From Bacteroidaceae bacterium (lineage in GTDB: Bacteria > Bacteroidota > Bacteroidia > Bacteroidales > Bacteroidaceae), in contig JAFSRW010000092.1 of assembly GCA_017445925.1 (NCBI GenBank), positions 1-49,986 on the forward strand: DNA of 49,986 nt, given 5' to 3'. How positions within the stretch are numbered: position 1 is the first letter of the stretch; every line of letters begins with the position of its first letter. The position numbers and the translations under genes were made by a program. The notes beneath the pieces were generated by a model. The model was not told the DNA's origin and did no database searches. It saw nothing but the letters and a program-made list of their open reading frames with translations. Of the stretch, positions 1 through 9,021 are shown piece after piece.

Positions 1-120
1 CTCTTCACTCTTCACTCTTCACTTTTCACTCTTCACTCTTCACTTTTCACTCTTCATTCTTCACTCTTCACTTTTCACTCTTCACTCTTCACTCCTCACT
101 CTTCACTCTTAACTCTTCAC
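1..120. repeat. Heptamer tandem array, CTCTTCA unit, about 17 copies
   Basis: Seventeen consecutive 7-bp units fill the first 119 bases. Most are CTCTTCA, with single-base variants such as CTTTTCA, TTCTTCA, CTCCTCA and CTCTTAA. The array abuts the stop codon of the minus-strand membrane protein gene that ends at 121, and it may continue to the left of the window. It is the longest of several 7-bp-period arrays here. Confidence 0.95.
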
Positions 121-2040
121 TTAATACGACTGTATCTCTCTCAGCACGCAATAGTCCCACCAGTAGGTATCACCAAACTCTGGTTGGAGCGAGGCGCCTA
201 TCTGGTCCACATTCATTCCGCTTTGCGCATACCCCTTCATACTGCTGATAAAGGAATTGTATCGCTCCACCAACTGTGGATCTATGTGGTAAGTGGAGAT
301 AATCTCGTCGGGGCCGGTCTTCAACTCGTAATGGTAAAGCAGCATAGCTTCTTGGATATAACGCGGGAAGGGCTTGTCCGGGAAAAGGTTATGATACTGC
401 CAGACTTGTGCCCAGAAGCATTGGGTATCTTTGCTCTGGAGGCAATATGCCAAGGCTAAGTCCAGAATCTCAGGATTGTCTGTTGCCGTATGAGCCAACT
501 TATGAATCAACGTAGGCTCCACATAATAGTCGTCGCTTCCCACCATCGAGGAGCCACCGTTGTAAAGCCTCTTCACTAAGGCAAACCTTGGGCTTGATGC
601 AATAAGGGTAGTATCCTCCAGATAAGGCCGTATCTCCTTAGCCCATTCCTTTTGGAAGGTAGAACGATCCAGCAAGCGCAGGTACTTTCTTACATTATCA
701 TATTCACCGTTAATCAGGGCACAGCGGGTCAGCACTCGCAGCGCGTAGTACGAGAAGCCGTAATGCATGCTGCGCTCTATGGTCCTGCGGATGCCAAAGC
801 AGGTTTCGCCAAAGTTGTAATAGATGAAGTCGCCCGTAGTATCGCAAAGGCGAACCACGATGGAGTCGCTCATCACTGTTGGGTTTGCCGGTCGGTTATT
901 ATACTGATAGCGGTTCAGAATCTCACCCTTGTTCAGCAGAGCGATGTCGCGATACAGCACCATCATCCTGGAAGGATTGCCCTTGGCTGTACGTGCTTCG
1001 GATAACACATCGTCCCATCGTTGTTCGTCAACGGCTCGAAGCATTCTCAGCTCGGCATGATAGTTGGAATTGGTAAAATTCCTGTTGCTGACAATGTGAT
1101 AGGCACCGATGGCAACTACCAGCATCAGCACCTGACTTATCACCAAGCCGCGAACGCCAAACTTTTCATCCTTTCGTTTCCCTATCAATGGGATAAGCAA
1201 AGCAGAAAGAATCATCCACCAGAGCGGAGCCTCCAAAGCATGGTCGCGAACGGGGCCTATCTCGAAACGCTTTAATCCGAAGAGCCAGCATTCGTCGGGA
1301 CGCATCAAGGTGGTGCCGTTGGTTTCCAGCAGGGGCACAAACCCCAGCAAGGCAAGCAGCAGGATGAAGGCCTTCCAGTCCTTGCGCCAATTATCCTTGA
1401 ACATACGAAAGCCGATTAGCACCGTTGCCAGCAGGGCGTAAACGCCTAACGGATAATATAAGAGCACAGCCACCAGAATCATCTGAATATAGCCGCCGAA
1501 CTTCACCTTCCGGAAATAATCAACCGACAGCAGCAGGGCAAAGAAGAAGCCCAAACTGTGGTAGAAACTGTAGTCGATGTCCTTCATAAAGTACACCCAG
1601 TAACCCAAATGTATCTGAGTGCAAAGTAGGGCCAACAGAGGTACGAACAGCCAGAAAGTCAGTTCCAGCCTAACGTGAAACGACCGCCAAGCTACGCAGA
1701 AGCTCAGCATCCACAGCAGGATAAGCAGTGCTGCTCCGTAGGCAGGATAATAGAAGTACTGCGTCAGGTACGAGCCTGCCCACGAGAGGAAACCGCCCGG
1801 CATTCGCGTACAATGGTCGAAGTACACCATCGAGTCGTTCCAGTACCCTCGGTCTTGCATAAAATACAGGGTGTCGGCATTCTTCCCAATCAGGAAAAAC
1901 CACGCAAACACCACAAACACTACGCTATATAGTATAGGTAACAGCCAAAGGGGGAAGCGGATGTTCCTCCCCTTCTTTTCCACGCTCTCCACCTTGGGAG
2001 CCTGAACCGGCACACGCTTTTGTTTTACTTTCTTGCTCAT
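121..2040 (-). CDS. DUF6057-like multi-pass membrane protein
   Basis: The product has 639 residues. The first 25 or so are basic and Lys/Val rich, followed by about eight to ten hydrophobic segments between residues 30 and 320 (for example LWLLPILYSVVFVVFAWFF). The C-terminal half, about 330-639, is soluble, helix-rich and reminiscent of TPR-like repeats. This layout resembles the Bacteroidetes family DUF6057, whose function is not established; I recognise it by overall pattern only. The start at 2040 is supported by a consensus promoter just upstream (2049-2079). The gene diverges from the GH29 fucosidase and need not belong to its pathway. Its stop codon touches the heptamer array at the window's left end. 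A transport or envelope role would be a guess. Confidence 0.7.
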   Translation of the reverse strand: MSKKVKQKRVPVQAPKVESVEKKGRNIRFPLWLLPILYSVVFVVFAWFFLIGKNADTLYFMQDRGYWNDSMVYFDHCTRMPGGFLSWAGSYLTQYFYYPAYGAALLILLWMLSFCVAWRSFHVRLELTFWLFVPLLALLCTQIHLGYWVYFMKDIDYSFYHSLGFFFALLLSVDYFRKVKFGGYIQMILVAVLLYYPLGVYALLATVLIGFRMFKDNWRKDWKAFILLLALLGFVPLLETNGTTLMRPDECWLFGLKRFEIGPVRDHALEAPLWWMILSALLIPLIGKRKDEKFGVRGLVISQVLMLVVAIGAYHIVSNRNFTNSNYHAELRMLRAVDEQRWDDVLSEARTAKGNPSRMMVLYRDIALLNKGEILNRYQYNNRPANPTVMSDSIVVRLCDTTGDFIYYNFGETCFGIRRTIERSMHYGFSYYALRVLTRCALINGEYDNVRKYLRLLDRSTFQKEWAKEIRPYLEDTTLIASSPRFALVKRLYNGGSSMVGSDDYYVEPTLIHKLAHTATDNPEILDLALAYCLQSKDTQCFWAQVWQYHNLFPDKPFPRYIQEAMLLYHYELKTGPDEIISTYHIDPQLVERYNSFISSMKGYAQSGMNVDQIGASLQPEFGDTYWWDYCVLREIQSY

Positions 2041-2048
2041 ATCGGCTA

Positions 2049-2079
2049 CAAAAATACGATTAAGTGAGCGGAATACAAA
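2049..2079 (-). promoter_or_regulatory. Bacteroidetes-type promoter for the DUF6057-like gene
   Basis: On the minus strand TTTG (2079-2076) is followed by a 19-nt spacer and TATTTTTG (2056-2049). This matches the Bacteroidetes primary sigma consensus TTTG-N19-21-TAnnTTTG. The start codon begins 8 nt past the -7 box, so the leader is very short. Confidence 0.7.
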
Positions 2080-2102
2080 ATAAATGGTTTATTTTTTTCC
2101 CG

Positions 2103-2178
2103 AAGGAGCATTTTCGCCAGGCAGGCGGAATCATTTTTTCCTCAAAGGAGCATTTTCGCCAACTGGCGGAACCATTTT
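2103..2178. repeat. Direct repeat of about 35 bp, two copies, next to the GH29 promoter
   Basis: Copy 1 is at 2103-2137 and copy 2 at 2145-2178, a 42-bp period. Both read AAGGAGCATTTTCGCC, then a short variable stretch, then GGCGGAAYCATTTT. Each copy carries an internal dyad (CGCC...GGCG). Copy 2 ends two bases before the -33 box of the GH29 promoter, a suitable place for a regulator to bind. Confidence 0.7.
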
Positions 2179-2179
2179 C

Positions 2180-2210
2180 TTTGCATTTTTCCCGCTTATT
2201 TGTATCTTTG
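2180..2210 (+). promoter_or_regulatory. Bacteroidetes-type promoter for the GH29 gene
   Basis: TTTG (2180-2183), a 19-nt spacer and TATCTTTG (2203-2210) match the sigma consensus exactly. Transcription would start about 2215, giving a leader of roughly 17 nt before the ATG at 2232. This rules out the longer upstream reading of the frame. Confidence 0.8.
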
Positions 2211-2231
2211 CAAAAACAAAATCAGAAAAAT

Positions 2232-3851
2232 ATGATGAAGAAGAGTCTATTTATTGCCTTTTTAATGGCAGTTTGGATACCCGCTAGCGCTCAGCAGTAT
2301 AGAGTACCCGTATCGGAAAAGCACGAGAAGATGCAAACGGGACAGTTTGAACCAACGTGGGAATCGCTCCAGACTCACCAGACACCGGAATGGTTCCGCG
2401 ATGCCAAGTTCGGCATCTGGGCACATTGGGGGCCCCAATGCGTGGAAGGCTCGGGCGACTGGATGGCCCGCTCGCTGTATATGGAGGGCAGCCAGGAGTA
2501 CAAATGGCACGTTGAGCATTACGGGCATCCGTCGGAAGTGGGCTTTAAGGATATCCTGCCGCTCTTTAAGGCCGAAAACTGGGAACCCGAGAAGCTGGTG
2601 GAACGCTACAAGAGGTGTGGGGCTCAGTATTTCTTTGTGCTGGGCAACCATCACGACAACTACGACCTTTGGGACTCTAAGTACCAACCGTGGAACTCAA
2701 TGAACATCGGCCCTCACAAAGATATTCTGGCCGAGTGGGCAAAGGCTGCCAAGAAGGTGGGCCTGCCACTGGGAATCTCGTTCCATGCCGACCATGCATG
2801 GACTTGGTACGAGCCCGCTCAGCGCTACGACCTGAAAGGCCCCAAGGCTGGCTTGTATTACGACGGTAATCTGACAAAGGAAGACGGCAAGGGAAAATGG
2901 TGGGAAGGACTCGACCCTCAGATGCTCTATCAGCAGAATCATCCCATGAGCCAGGGTTCGTGGGATAACGGTCGCATCCATGCGCAGTGGGGCTGGGAGA
3001 ACGGAGCATGCCCTCCATCACAGGAGTTTGTGACCAACTTCTACGACCGTACGCTGGATGCTATCAATCGTTATGAGCCCGACCTCATCTACTTCGATGT
3101 AACAGTGCTGCCGTTCTATCCCCTGAGCGACTGCGGTCTGCGCATCGCCACACATCTTTATAACAAGAATCCTCGTGGCGTGGTATTCGGAAAGATTCTC
3201 AGCGACGACCAGCGTAAGGCTCTGACGTGGGATGTAGAGCGTGGCGCTCCCAACGAGATTATCCCCATCCCCTGGCAAACCTGCAACTGCATAGGCGGCT
3301 GGCACTATACCACCAGCATCTACGAGCACAACCACTATAAATCGGCTGCAACGGTAGTCAAGCAGTTGGTGGACATCGTATCTAAGAACGGCAACTTGCT
3401 GCTGAGCATTCCCCTGCGTGCCGACGGCACTTACGACGAAAAGGAATCCAAGATACTTGACGATTTGGAGGCTTGGATGACGCAGAATGGCGAGAGCATC
3501 TTCGGCACCCGTCCCTGGGAGAAATTCGGTGAAGGCCCTGTGGCCGAGAAGGATATCAAGATTAATGCCCAAGGCTTTAACGACGGTCAGTTTGCCGGAA
3601 TGGACTACCGCGATGTCCGTTTCAACCAGACCAAGAAGTACCTCTACGCTACCGCAATGGGCTGGCCTACAGATCAACGTCTCGTTATCAAATCGCTGGC
3701 TAAGGACAATCCGTACTTCAAGAAGCGCATCAGTCAGGTTCAACTCTTAGGCTACGGCAAGGTAAAAGCTCGCCAGACCGCAGAAGGTCTTGAAGTAGAA
3801 CTGCCCCAACCTGTAAACCAAATTGCCCCCGTGCTGAGAATTGATAAATAA
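2232..3851 (+). CDS. GH29 alpha-L-fucosidase, secreted
   Basis: This exo-glycosidase (539 residues) would remove terminal alpha-L-fucose from glycans in the periplasm or at the cell surface. Residues 1-21 form a signal peptide ending ASAQ. The GH29 barrel follows: EWFRDAKFGIWAHWGP, the metal/sugar-site-like FVLGNHHDNYDLWDS, GISFHADHAWTWYE, and YFDVTVLPFY, whose Asp is the likely nucleophile. The end (about 450-539) looks like a C-terminal beta-sandwich. There is no T9SS sorting tail; the protein ends VLRIDK. ATG 2232 (or 2235) is chosen because a consensus promoter ends at 2210 and a signal peptide starts here; the frame is open upstream to 2064. It lies upstream of an HD-domain gene and the GH95 fucosidase on the same strand. 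GH29 also contains enzymes with other substrates, so the exact linkage is unknown. Confidence 0.88.
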   Translation: MMKKSLFIAFLMAVWIPASAQQYRVPVSEKHEKMQTGQFEPTWESLQTHQTPEWFRDAKFGIWAHWGPQCVEGSGDWMARSLYMEGSQEYKWHVEHYGHPSEVGFKDILPLFKAENWEPEKLVERYKRCGAQYFFVLGNHHDNYDLWDSKYQPWNSMNIGPHKDILAEWAKAAKKVGLPLGISFHADHAWTWYEPAQRYDLKGPKAGLYYDGNLTKEDGKGKWWEGLDPQMLYQQNHPMSQGSWDNGRIHAQWGWENGACPPSQEFVTNFYDRTLDAINRYEPDLIYFDVTVLPFYPLSDCGLRIATHLYNKNPRGVVFGKILSDDQRKALTWDVERGAPNEIIPIPWQTCNCIGGWHYTTSIYEHNHYKSAATVVKQLVDIVSKNGNLLLSIPLRADGTYDEKESKILDDLEAWMTQNGESIFGTRPWEKFGEGPVAEKDIKINAQGFNDGQFAGMDYRDVRFNQTKKYLYATAMGWPTDQRLVIKSLAKDNPYFKKRISQVQLLGYGKVKARQTAEGLEVELPQPVNQIAPVLRIDK

Positions 3852-3863
3852 AATGATTCAACT

Positions 3864-4000
3864 TTCTGAAGTAGTTAAGTAGTCAGAAGTTAAGTAGTTA
3901 AGCCAAATGTGAGTAGGCAGAAAGAGACGAAAATGGTATCGGCTTAACTACAGTCTGAAAGGACGAGCGAAGCGATAACTACATAACTTCTTAACTACAA
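3864..4000. repeat. AAGTAGTTAAGTAG-type simple repeats and a dispersed 20-mer
   Basis: The gap between GH29 and the HD gene is filled with degenerate copies of AAGTAGTTAAG and TTAACTAC. Within it, the 20 bases at 3961-3980 (GGACGAGCGAAGCGATAACT) recur exactly, inverted, at 37844-37863. No terminator or clear promoter is visible here. Confidence 0.65.
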
Positions 4001-4014
4001 AGAAGTTGAGCAAC

Positions 4015-4887
4015 ATGCGAAACTTGAATAAAATGATTAAAGAATATCTTGTTTTGAGTCGCAGTAACGGAACAACCCGTACTGGCTCACCATACGCTGT
4101 ACTGAAAGTCGCCGATCTGATAGAAACCATAAACATTTCAGTCTGGGACCTTCAGCCCACAGCCGAACCCAAAGTCGGGCAACTGGTCAGTTTCTACGCC
4201 ATAAAAGATAATGCGGGAAAGAAATCGTGTTCCGTTACCGATATGAAGCCGGGAGCCATGCCTCTGCTGGACCATCCTCTGTATAATCTGCTCCCCCGCC
4301 CCATCCGTCGGGATGTTTGGGATAACACCATCAGCAAACTCATCGGTTTCTGTTCCGACGAGAGTCTCATCCCTATCATCCGCGATTTTGCCGACAAGCT
4401 ATACGCTCCCTACTGCAAATACCCTGCTGCCACCAGCGTACACCATGCCTTCCCCGGCGGTCTCACCAATCACACCTACCAGATGCTACACATGCTGGAG
4501 GGCCTATACCCGTGTCTGCCTTACCAGATAAAGGTGGAACGTTGCATACTGGCTATCCTTTTCCACGATTATGGAAAAGTTTACGAGTACAATACCGAGG
4601 GAGAGACGCAAGCTGACATGTATCTGCTGGGACACATCTTCATCGGTGCCCACAAACTACAGAATGTATTGGAGCAACAAGGCGTTGACGGAGAAGAGAT
4701 TAAGCGTATCATCCACGTCATTCTCGCTCACCACGGGACACGTGAATTCGGAAGTCCCGTATTGCCTTGTACCCAGGAAGCCATTATCGTTAATATGCTG
4801 GACAACCTCAGCGCCAAGACCGATGCTATAGAGGGAACCGGCAACATGGAGTCCTGCTCCCCCTTAGGCACTCGTGTAGTCAAGTAA
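4015..4887 (+). CDS. YhaM-like HD-domain hydrolase/exoribonuclease
   Basis: The product has about 290 residues. The N-terminal part (about 1-95) looks like an OB-fold nucleic-acid-binding domain. From about 135 comes an HD phosphohydrolase domain with ligands in [27 protein letters not shown] and [12 protein letters not shown]. This order matches the YhaM family of 3'-5' exoribonucleases in Firmicutes and their Bacteroidetes relatives; activity is inferred from the family. The start is ambiguous: TTG 4006, ATG 4015 and ATG 4033 are in frame, and ATG 4015 keeps the whole OB region. It lies between two fucosidase genes on the same strand, with GH95 starting 41 nt downstream. It is probably a housekeeping gene cotranscribed with GH95 rather than part of glycan breakdown. 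Confidence 0.8.
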   Translation: MRNLNKMIKEYLVLSRSNGTTRTGSPYAVLKVADLIETINISVWDLQPTAEPKVGQLVSFYAIKDNAGKKSCSVTDMKPGAMPLLDHPLYNLLPRPIRRDVWDNTISKLIGFCSDESLIPIIRDFADKLYAPYCKYPAATSVHHAFPGGLTNHTYQMLHMLEGLYPCLPYQIKVERCILAILFHDYGKVYEYNTEGETQADMYLLGHIFIGAHKLQNVLEQQGVDGEEIKRIIHVILAHHGTREFGSPVLPCTQEAIIVNMLDNLSAKTDAIEGTGNMESCSPLGTRVVK

Positions 4888-4928
4888 TAGTATTGCCTTT
4901 CTTGTGTAGAAAAATAAATCCTTCCTTT

Positions 4929-7535
4929 ATGAAATTAACCGGAATTAAGCTTCTTTTTGCTGCTTTTATTTGCTGCTTTGTTGCCAGTGCTGCAACTTAT
5001 GACGACTATTATACCATAAACAAGGGGTTGCGCCCTGTAGATGTCAGTCCTTACACTTTGTGGTACAACACACCTGCTACCAAGTCGGGTGTAAGCGATG
5101 TATGGATGGAGTATGCCCTGCCAATAGGCAATGGTCAGATTGGTGCTACTATCCTTGGCGGCATACAGACGGAGAATATACAGTTTAACGAGAAAACATT
5201 ATGGGAAGGGAACTCTACAAACAGCTCGAATCAAGGCTACTTCCAGAACTTTGGCAGCATAGTAGTCAGGGACCTTTCTGACACGTTCAGCAAGAAAGAC
5301 GGCTCTAAGCCGGTTAACAATTATGCGCGTTATCTGGATATTATTAACGGTATAGCTGGTGTACGGTATGAGAGTGCTAACACTAAATTTGAGCGCCAAT
5401 TCTTTACAAGTCTGACCGATAATGTGCTGGTGGCACATTTTACTGCTGAGGGAAAAGAACAGCTATACCTGAATTTTGCTTTTCAGAAGGATGGACAGAT
5501 AAATGCAAGTAATCCGGCATACAGGGATAATTATGGAACTTTCAGCGGCAGCCTGACAAAAATAAAGTACAATACACGTTTCCGTATCTTTACCGACGGA
5601 ACTATGAAAGTCTCTTCTTCCGGCATACGAGTAAGTGATGCAACCTATGTAACACTTCTCTTGGCGGCTAAGACCAACTACGACAGCCGTTCTAAGACTA
5701 TTATTAGCAAAGACACACCCGCTACGCTTTCCCAGGCTGTGGACAAACGTATCACCTCAGCACAGGAGAAGGGGTATGAAGCCTTACGCATCTCTCATAT
5801 AGCTGCCCATTGCGCCTTGATGAACCGTGTAGATTTTAATGTGGGTGGAACTTCGGATAAAACAACCGACAGCTTGATTGACTTCTATAATGCATCGGCA
5901 GAAAATAAGCAGACGAAAGACGGATTGTTCCTGGAACAACTCTACTTTCAGTATGGTCGTTACCTGACCATTGGTGCCAATGCCGACCAAAGCATTCATG
6001 CTCCCAGCAACTTACAGGGTATCTGGAACGACCGCAGCAACTCCAGTTTCTGGCATTGTGATATTCATGCCGATATAAACGTGGAGATGAACTACTGGCC
6101 CGCAGACCCCGCCAATCTTAGCGAAATGCATTTGCCTTTCCTAAACCATATTATTGATTTGGCGCAGGAGGGTTATCCATGGCGCTCTTTTGCCAAAACC
6201 CTGAAATCGGGTGCGCCCGGTTGGACTGTTGCTGTTGAGAACAACATCTTTGGCGGCACCAGCAACTGGAGCAACAATTCCATTAAGACTATGGGGGCAT
6301 GGTATTGCACCCATCTGTGGCGCTACTACCGTTTCACTCTCGACAAGGATTTCCTCAAGCGGGCACTACCTGTAATGTATGATGCCGCACGCTTCATCAT
6401 GTATATTTCTGTTGAAGACCCCAATGATAAAGGAACATGGGTGGTACCCGATGAGTGGTCTCCCGAACACGGGCCAGGGAATACCGTAACGGCCTTTGCG
6501 CAACAGACTTCTTCCGAGTTGCTGCATGAAATTCTGATGGCACATAAGGAGTTGGGTGAAGAATCCCCACTTTCAGCTGACCAGATTTCAGATTTGGAGT
6601 CTTTTTATAACAAGTTTGATAAAGGCCTGAAAATAGAGAAATACACCTTTACCCGCGATGGCAAGACATATAGCAATGTTCCCTGTATTTCGGAATGGAA
6701 GCATTATCCACTCTCTGAACCGGAGCACCGACACCTGAGTCACCTATTGTGCGTGTATCCGTTCTGTCAGATTACAGCATACGGAACCACGCAGCAGCAG
6801 AAGGACTTGTTCAATGCCGCACAGAATGGCATACTGGCACGCAACGGCGATGTAACGGGTTGGTCTATGGGATGGCAGACAAACGTCTATGCCCGACTTC
6901 TGAATGGCGATAAGGCACGCAGCTATCTGTCTCAGGCATTGAAGCATTCACGTTCTTATGTCATTCAGATGAGCAACTATGGCGGTTGCTATTACAACCT
7001 GTTCGATTCTCATTCCCCCTTCCAGATTGACGGCAATTACGGCTGCACTGCAGGTATTGCTGAAATGCTGCTGCACAGCTATGACGGCATAGCGTTACTG
7101 CCCGCCCTGCCCACAGCATGGGCCAATGGATATGTTTGCGGGTTGAAGGCCGAAGGCAACTTTGAGGTGCTCATGGAATGGGCAGAAGGGAAACTGAACT
7201 TTGCCAAAATCAACAGCCTGAGCGGAGCTCCTCTTATTCTTCACAACACGAATGCCACAGACTTAGCCAACGCCTTCTTCTACCTGAACAGCAAGCGGAT
7301 AACTCCCATACAAGGCCAGAACGGCACCTTCTCTGTTGACATGAAGAAGGGTGACAGCCTTGTCATATCCATGGAGAATCTCGACGAGCAAATGCAAACA
7401 GCCATTGATAAAGTGCCCGTTAGCTTACCCTCTTGTACAGAACAGGTGTACGACCTCTCAGGCAGGCAATACAATAAAACAGCCGGTCATTATGGCATAT
7501 ATGTGGTAAACGGCCAAAAGAAGTTACTCCGTTAA
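4929..7535 (+). CDS. GH95 alpha-L-fucosidase/galactosidase with T9SS sorting tail
   Basis: The product has 868 residues. Residues 1-21 form a signal peptide ([15 protein letters not shown]). The N-terminal GH95 beta-sandwich starts LWYNTPA and [15 protein letters not shown]. The alpha/alpha-toroid carries the family's active-site stretches: [13 protein letters not shown] (Asn pair), [10 protein letters not shown] (Glu) and [15 protein letters not shown] (Asp). GH95 enzymes are inverting 1,2-alpha-L-fucosidases or alpha-L-galactosidases. The last 35 residues (VYDLSGRQ ... [15 protein letters not shown]) form a T9SS type A-like sorting domain, so it is probably exported and anchored at the outer surface. 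ATG 4929 is preferred over an upstream ATG at 4893 because it begins the signal peptide. It converges on the GH43 gene with only 11 bp between stops. Confidence 0.88.
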   Translation: MKLTGIKLLFAAFICCFVASAATYDDYYTINKGLRPVDVSPYTLWYNTPATKSGVSDVWMEYALPIGNGQIGATILGGIQTENIQFNEKTLWEGNSTNSSNQGYFQNFGSIVVRDLSDTFSKKDGSKPVNNYARYLDIINGIAGVRYESANTKFERQFFTSLTDNVLVAHFTAEGKEQLYLNFAFQKDGQINASNPAYRDNYGTFSGSLTKIKYNTRFRIFTDGTMKVSSSGIRVSDATYVTLLLAAKTNYDSRSKTIISKDTPATLSQAVDKRITSAQEKGYEALRISHIAAHCALMNRVDFNVGGTSDKTTDSLIDFYNASAENKQTKDGLFLEQLYFQYGRYLTIGANADQSIHAPSNLQGIWNDRSNSSFWHCDIHADINVEMNYWPADPANLSEMHLPFLNHIIDLAQEGYPWRSFAKTLKSGAPGWTVAVENNIFGGTSNWSNNSIKTMGAWYCTHLWRYYRFTLDKDFLKRALPVMYDAARFIMYISVEDPNDKGTWVVPDEWSPEHGPGNTVTAFAQQTSSELLHEILMAHKELGEESPLSADQISDLESFYNKFDKGLKIEKYTFTRDGKTYSNVPCISEWKHYPLSEPEHRHLSHLLCVYPFCQITAYGTTQQQKDLFNAAQNGILARNGDVTGWSMGWQTNVYARLLNGDKARSYLSQALKHSRSYVIQMSNYGGCYYNLFDSHSPFQIDGNYGCTAGIAEMLLHSYDGIALLPALPTAWANGYVCGLKAEGNFEVLMEWAEGKLNFAKINSLSGAPLILHNTNATDLANAFFYLNSKRITPIQGQNGTFSVDMKKGDSLVISMENLDEQMQTAIDKVPVSLPSCTEQVYDLSGRQYNKTAGHYGIYVVNGQKKLLR

Positions 7536-7546
7536 CTCCCTGTTAC

Positions 7547-9001
7547 TTAATAAGGGTTAAAGTGTGTGTTTACAATAAAACTTTTCGGATTCCTTCTTTT
7601 GTTCGGATGATGTTTATGCCATGCTGAGGCGCTGCACGGCGAATGCCATCGGGAGAATAGATTTCTGAGGGATGGGTTGAACTCTTGACCCCCTTGCACA
7701 TCTTGGACATGTATTTTTATTGCCGCTTCGGTGAAGGTTCCGTCACCCTTACCAAGGAATATGCCCTGACGGGATTTATCATCGGCATCGGAGCCATTCT
7801 GCTCAAATGCTACAATGTCCATATTACCGTCATTGTTCAAGTCGCAAGGAATGAGCGAGGGCATATCGGCTACCTGAAAAAGGGGTGATGTATTGGTGGT
7901 CCAGCGATGGGTTGTGGGAAGATAACGTGAGGTGTATGTAAGTCGCCCTTTGTCGTCCTGTCCACCTGCCACAATGTCCTGAAACCCGTCGTTGTTCAGA
8001 TCTACAGTCGTTGCCGAGCCTTGCTGGAACGCCTGTGTCTTATCGATGAGTTCAGGATTGTAGGGATTATCTGTCAGCGTAGGGCGTATGATGGGGTCGT
8101 TGGTCATCATAAGTTTCGTACCCGAGAACTGCATCGTGCCTATGTACATCAGGCGGTGGTGCACAGATTCCGTGCTGTTATGGGCATGAAAGACGATACG
8201 CATATTACCCTCCTTATCCGTAAAGATAGAGTGATGACCCGTTCCCACGAGTTCATCCCTGCGACACAGAATGGGATTGTTTTCGTATTTCGTCCAAGCG
8301 CCCGTTTTGATGTTACGTGTGGTGGCATAGCCCACGGCATAGTTCTGGCTTTCATAGCCGTTGCCCGAATAGGTAAGATAATAGGTATTCTTGTATTTTA
8401 TCACATTGGGGCCCTCGTTCACGCGTCCTTCCTTCTGTTCCCACGCCTGACTTCCGGCTATGCATTTCCTCAGCGTTCCTTCCACAGGCGTGATGTAATC
8501 ATCAGCCAGTCGGCATTGCCAAATGCAGATGTTGTCGTTGAACCGCACAAAGAACATCCAAGCCGTACCATCGTCATCGAAGAAGACGTGAGAGTCGATG
8601 CAGTTCTCGTCGACAAGAAGATTTTGCATCTGATAACCACCCACCTGCCTGAACGGTCCCTTGGGACTGTTTCCCGTGGCAACAAAAAGACGCTGATTGG
8701 CCGAGTAATACATAATGTACTTGTCGCCAAGGTGATAAACCTCCGGAGCCCAGAAGAAAATACTCTCCGTCGTATTATCCTTATGGAGAGCCAGTCCCTC
8801 GTATTTCCACGAGCGCAAATCGTCCGACGAGTAGCAACGTATGCCGTTATCGTCTCGCGTTCCGTAGGCATAGTATTTCCCCCCGTCCAACAGGATGTAA
8901 GGGTCAGCCAACTCTATCTGACTCTTTCCCCCTTCTGCCCAAAGGGGAAGGGAAATCAAAGTGAAAAGTGAAAGAATGAAAATAAATTTTCCGTTACTCA
9001 T
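7547..9001 (-). CDS. GH43-family glycosidase with FG-GAP repeats; 3' end frameshifted
   Basis: The product has 484 residues. A signal peptide (about 1-22) precedes a five-bladed propeller typical of GH43: ELADPYILLDGGKYYAYGT with the base Asp, FFWAPEVYH, HVFFDDDGTAWMFF, and NEGPNVIKYKNTYYLTYSG with the likely acid Glu. Family members are mostly arabinofuranosidases, xylosidases or galactosidases; the substrate cannot be assigned. Residues about 330-420 hold two FG-GAP/VCBS-type repeats (DLNNDGFQDIVAGG, DLNNDGNMDIVAFE). After a run of five G on the coding strand (7689-7693) the frame gives an unrelated tail; one base fewer would restore a T9SS sorting domain ending at 7570. It is the last gene of the fucO-GH2-GH106-GH43 operon, 20 nt after GH106. 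Confidence 0.82.
   Translation of the reverse strand: MSNGKFIFILSLFTLISLPLWAEGGKSQIELADPYILLDGGKYYAYGTRDDNGIRCYSSDDLRSWKYEGLALHKDNTTESIFFWAPEVYHLGDKYIMYYSANQRLFVATGNSPKGPFRQVGGYQMQNLLVDENCIDSHVFFDDDGTAWMFFVRFNDNICIWQCRLADDYITPVEGTLRKCIAGSQAWEQKEGRVNEGPNVIKYKNTYYLTYSGNGYESQNYAVGYATTRNIKTGAWTKYENNPILCRRDELVGTGHHSIFTDKEGNMRIVFHAHNSTESVHHRLMYIGTMQFSGTKLMMTNDPIIRPTLTDNPYNPELIDKTQAFQQGSATTVDLNNDGFQDIVAGGQDDKGRLTYTSRYLPTTHRWTTNTSPLFQVADMPSLIPCDLNNDGNMDIVAFEQNGSDADDKSRQGIFLGKGDGTFTEAAIKIHVQDVQGGQEFNPSLRNLFSRWHSPCSASAWHKHHPNKRRNPKSFIVNTHFNPY
7570..7690 (-). other. Out-of-frame T9SS sorting domain at the end of the GH43 gene
   Basis: In the frame shifted by one base from the annotated GH43 frame, the minus strand reads SSTHPSEIYSPDGIRRAAPQ and then HGINIIRTKEGIRKVLL before a stop at 7572-7570. 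This has the IYxxDGxR...GINII...RKVLL layout of Bacteroidetes C-terminal sorting domains. Deleting one G from the five-G run at 7689-7693 joins it to the FG-GAP region. Confidence 0.8.
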
Positions 9002-9021
9002 TTTATATAAATCATTTACAG

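Noticed and set aside
2064-2231. N-terminal extension of the GH29 protein
   Set aside because: The stretch covers the promoter and the direct repeat, and the signal peptide begins at 2232.
8021-8971. Long plus-strand frame opposite GH43
   Set aside because: It is the antisense of a clear GH43 protein and shows no recognisable domain or start signals.
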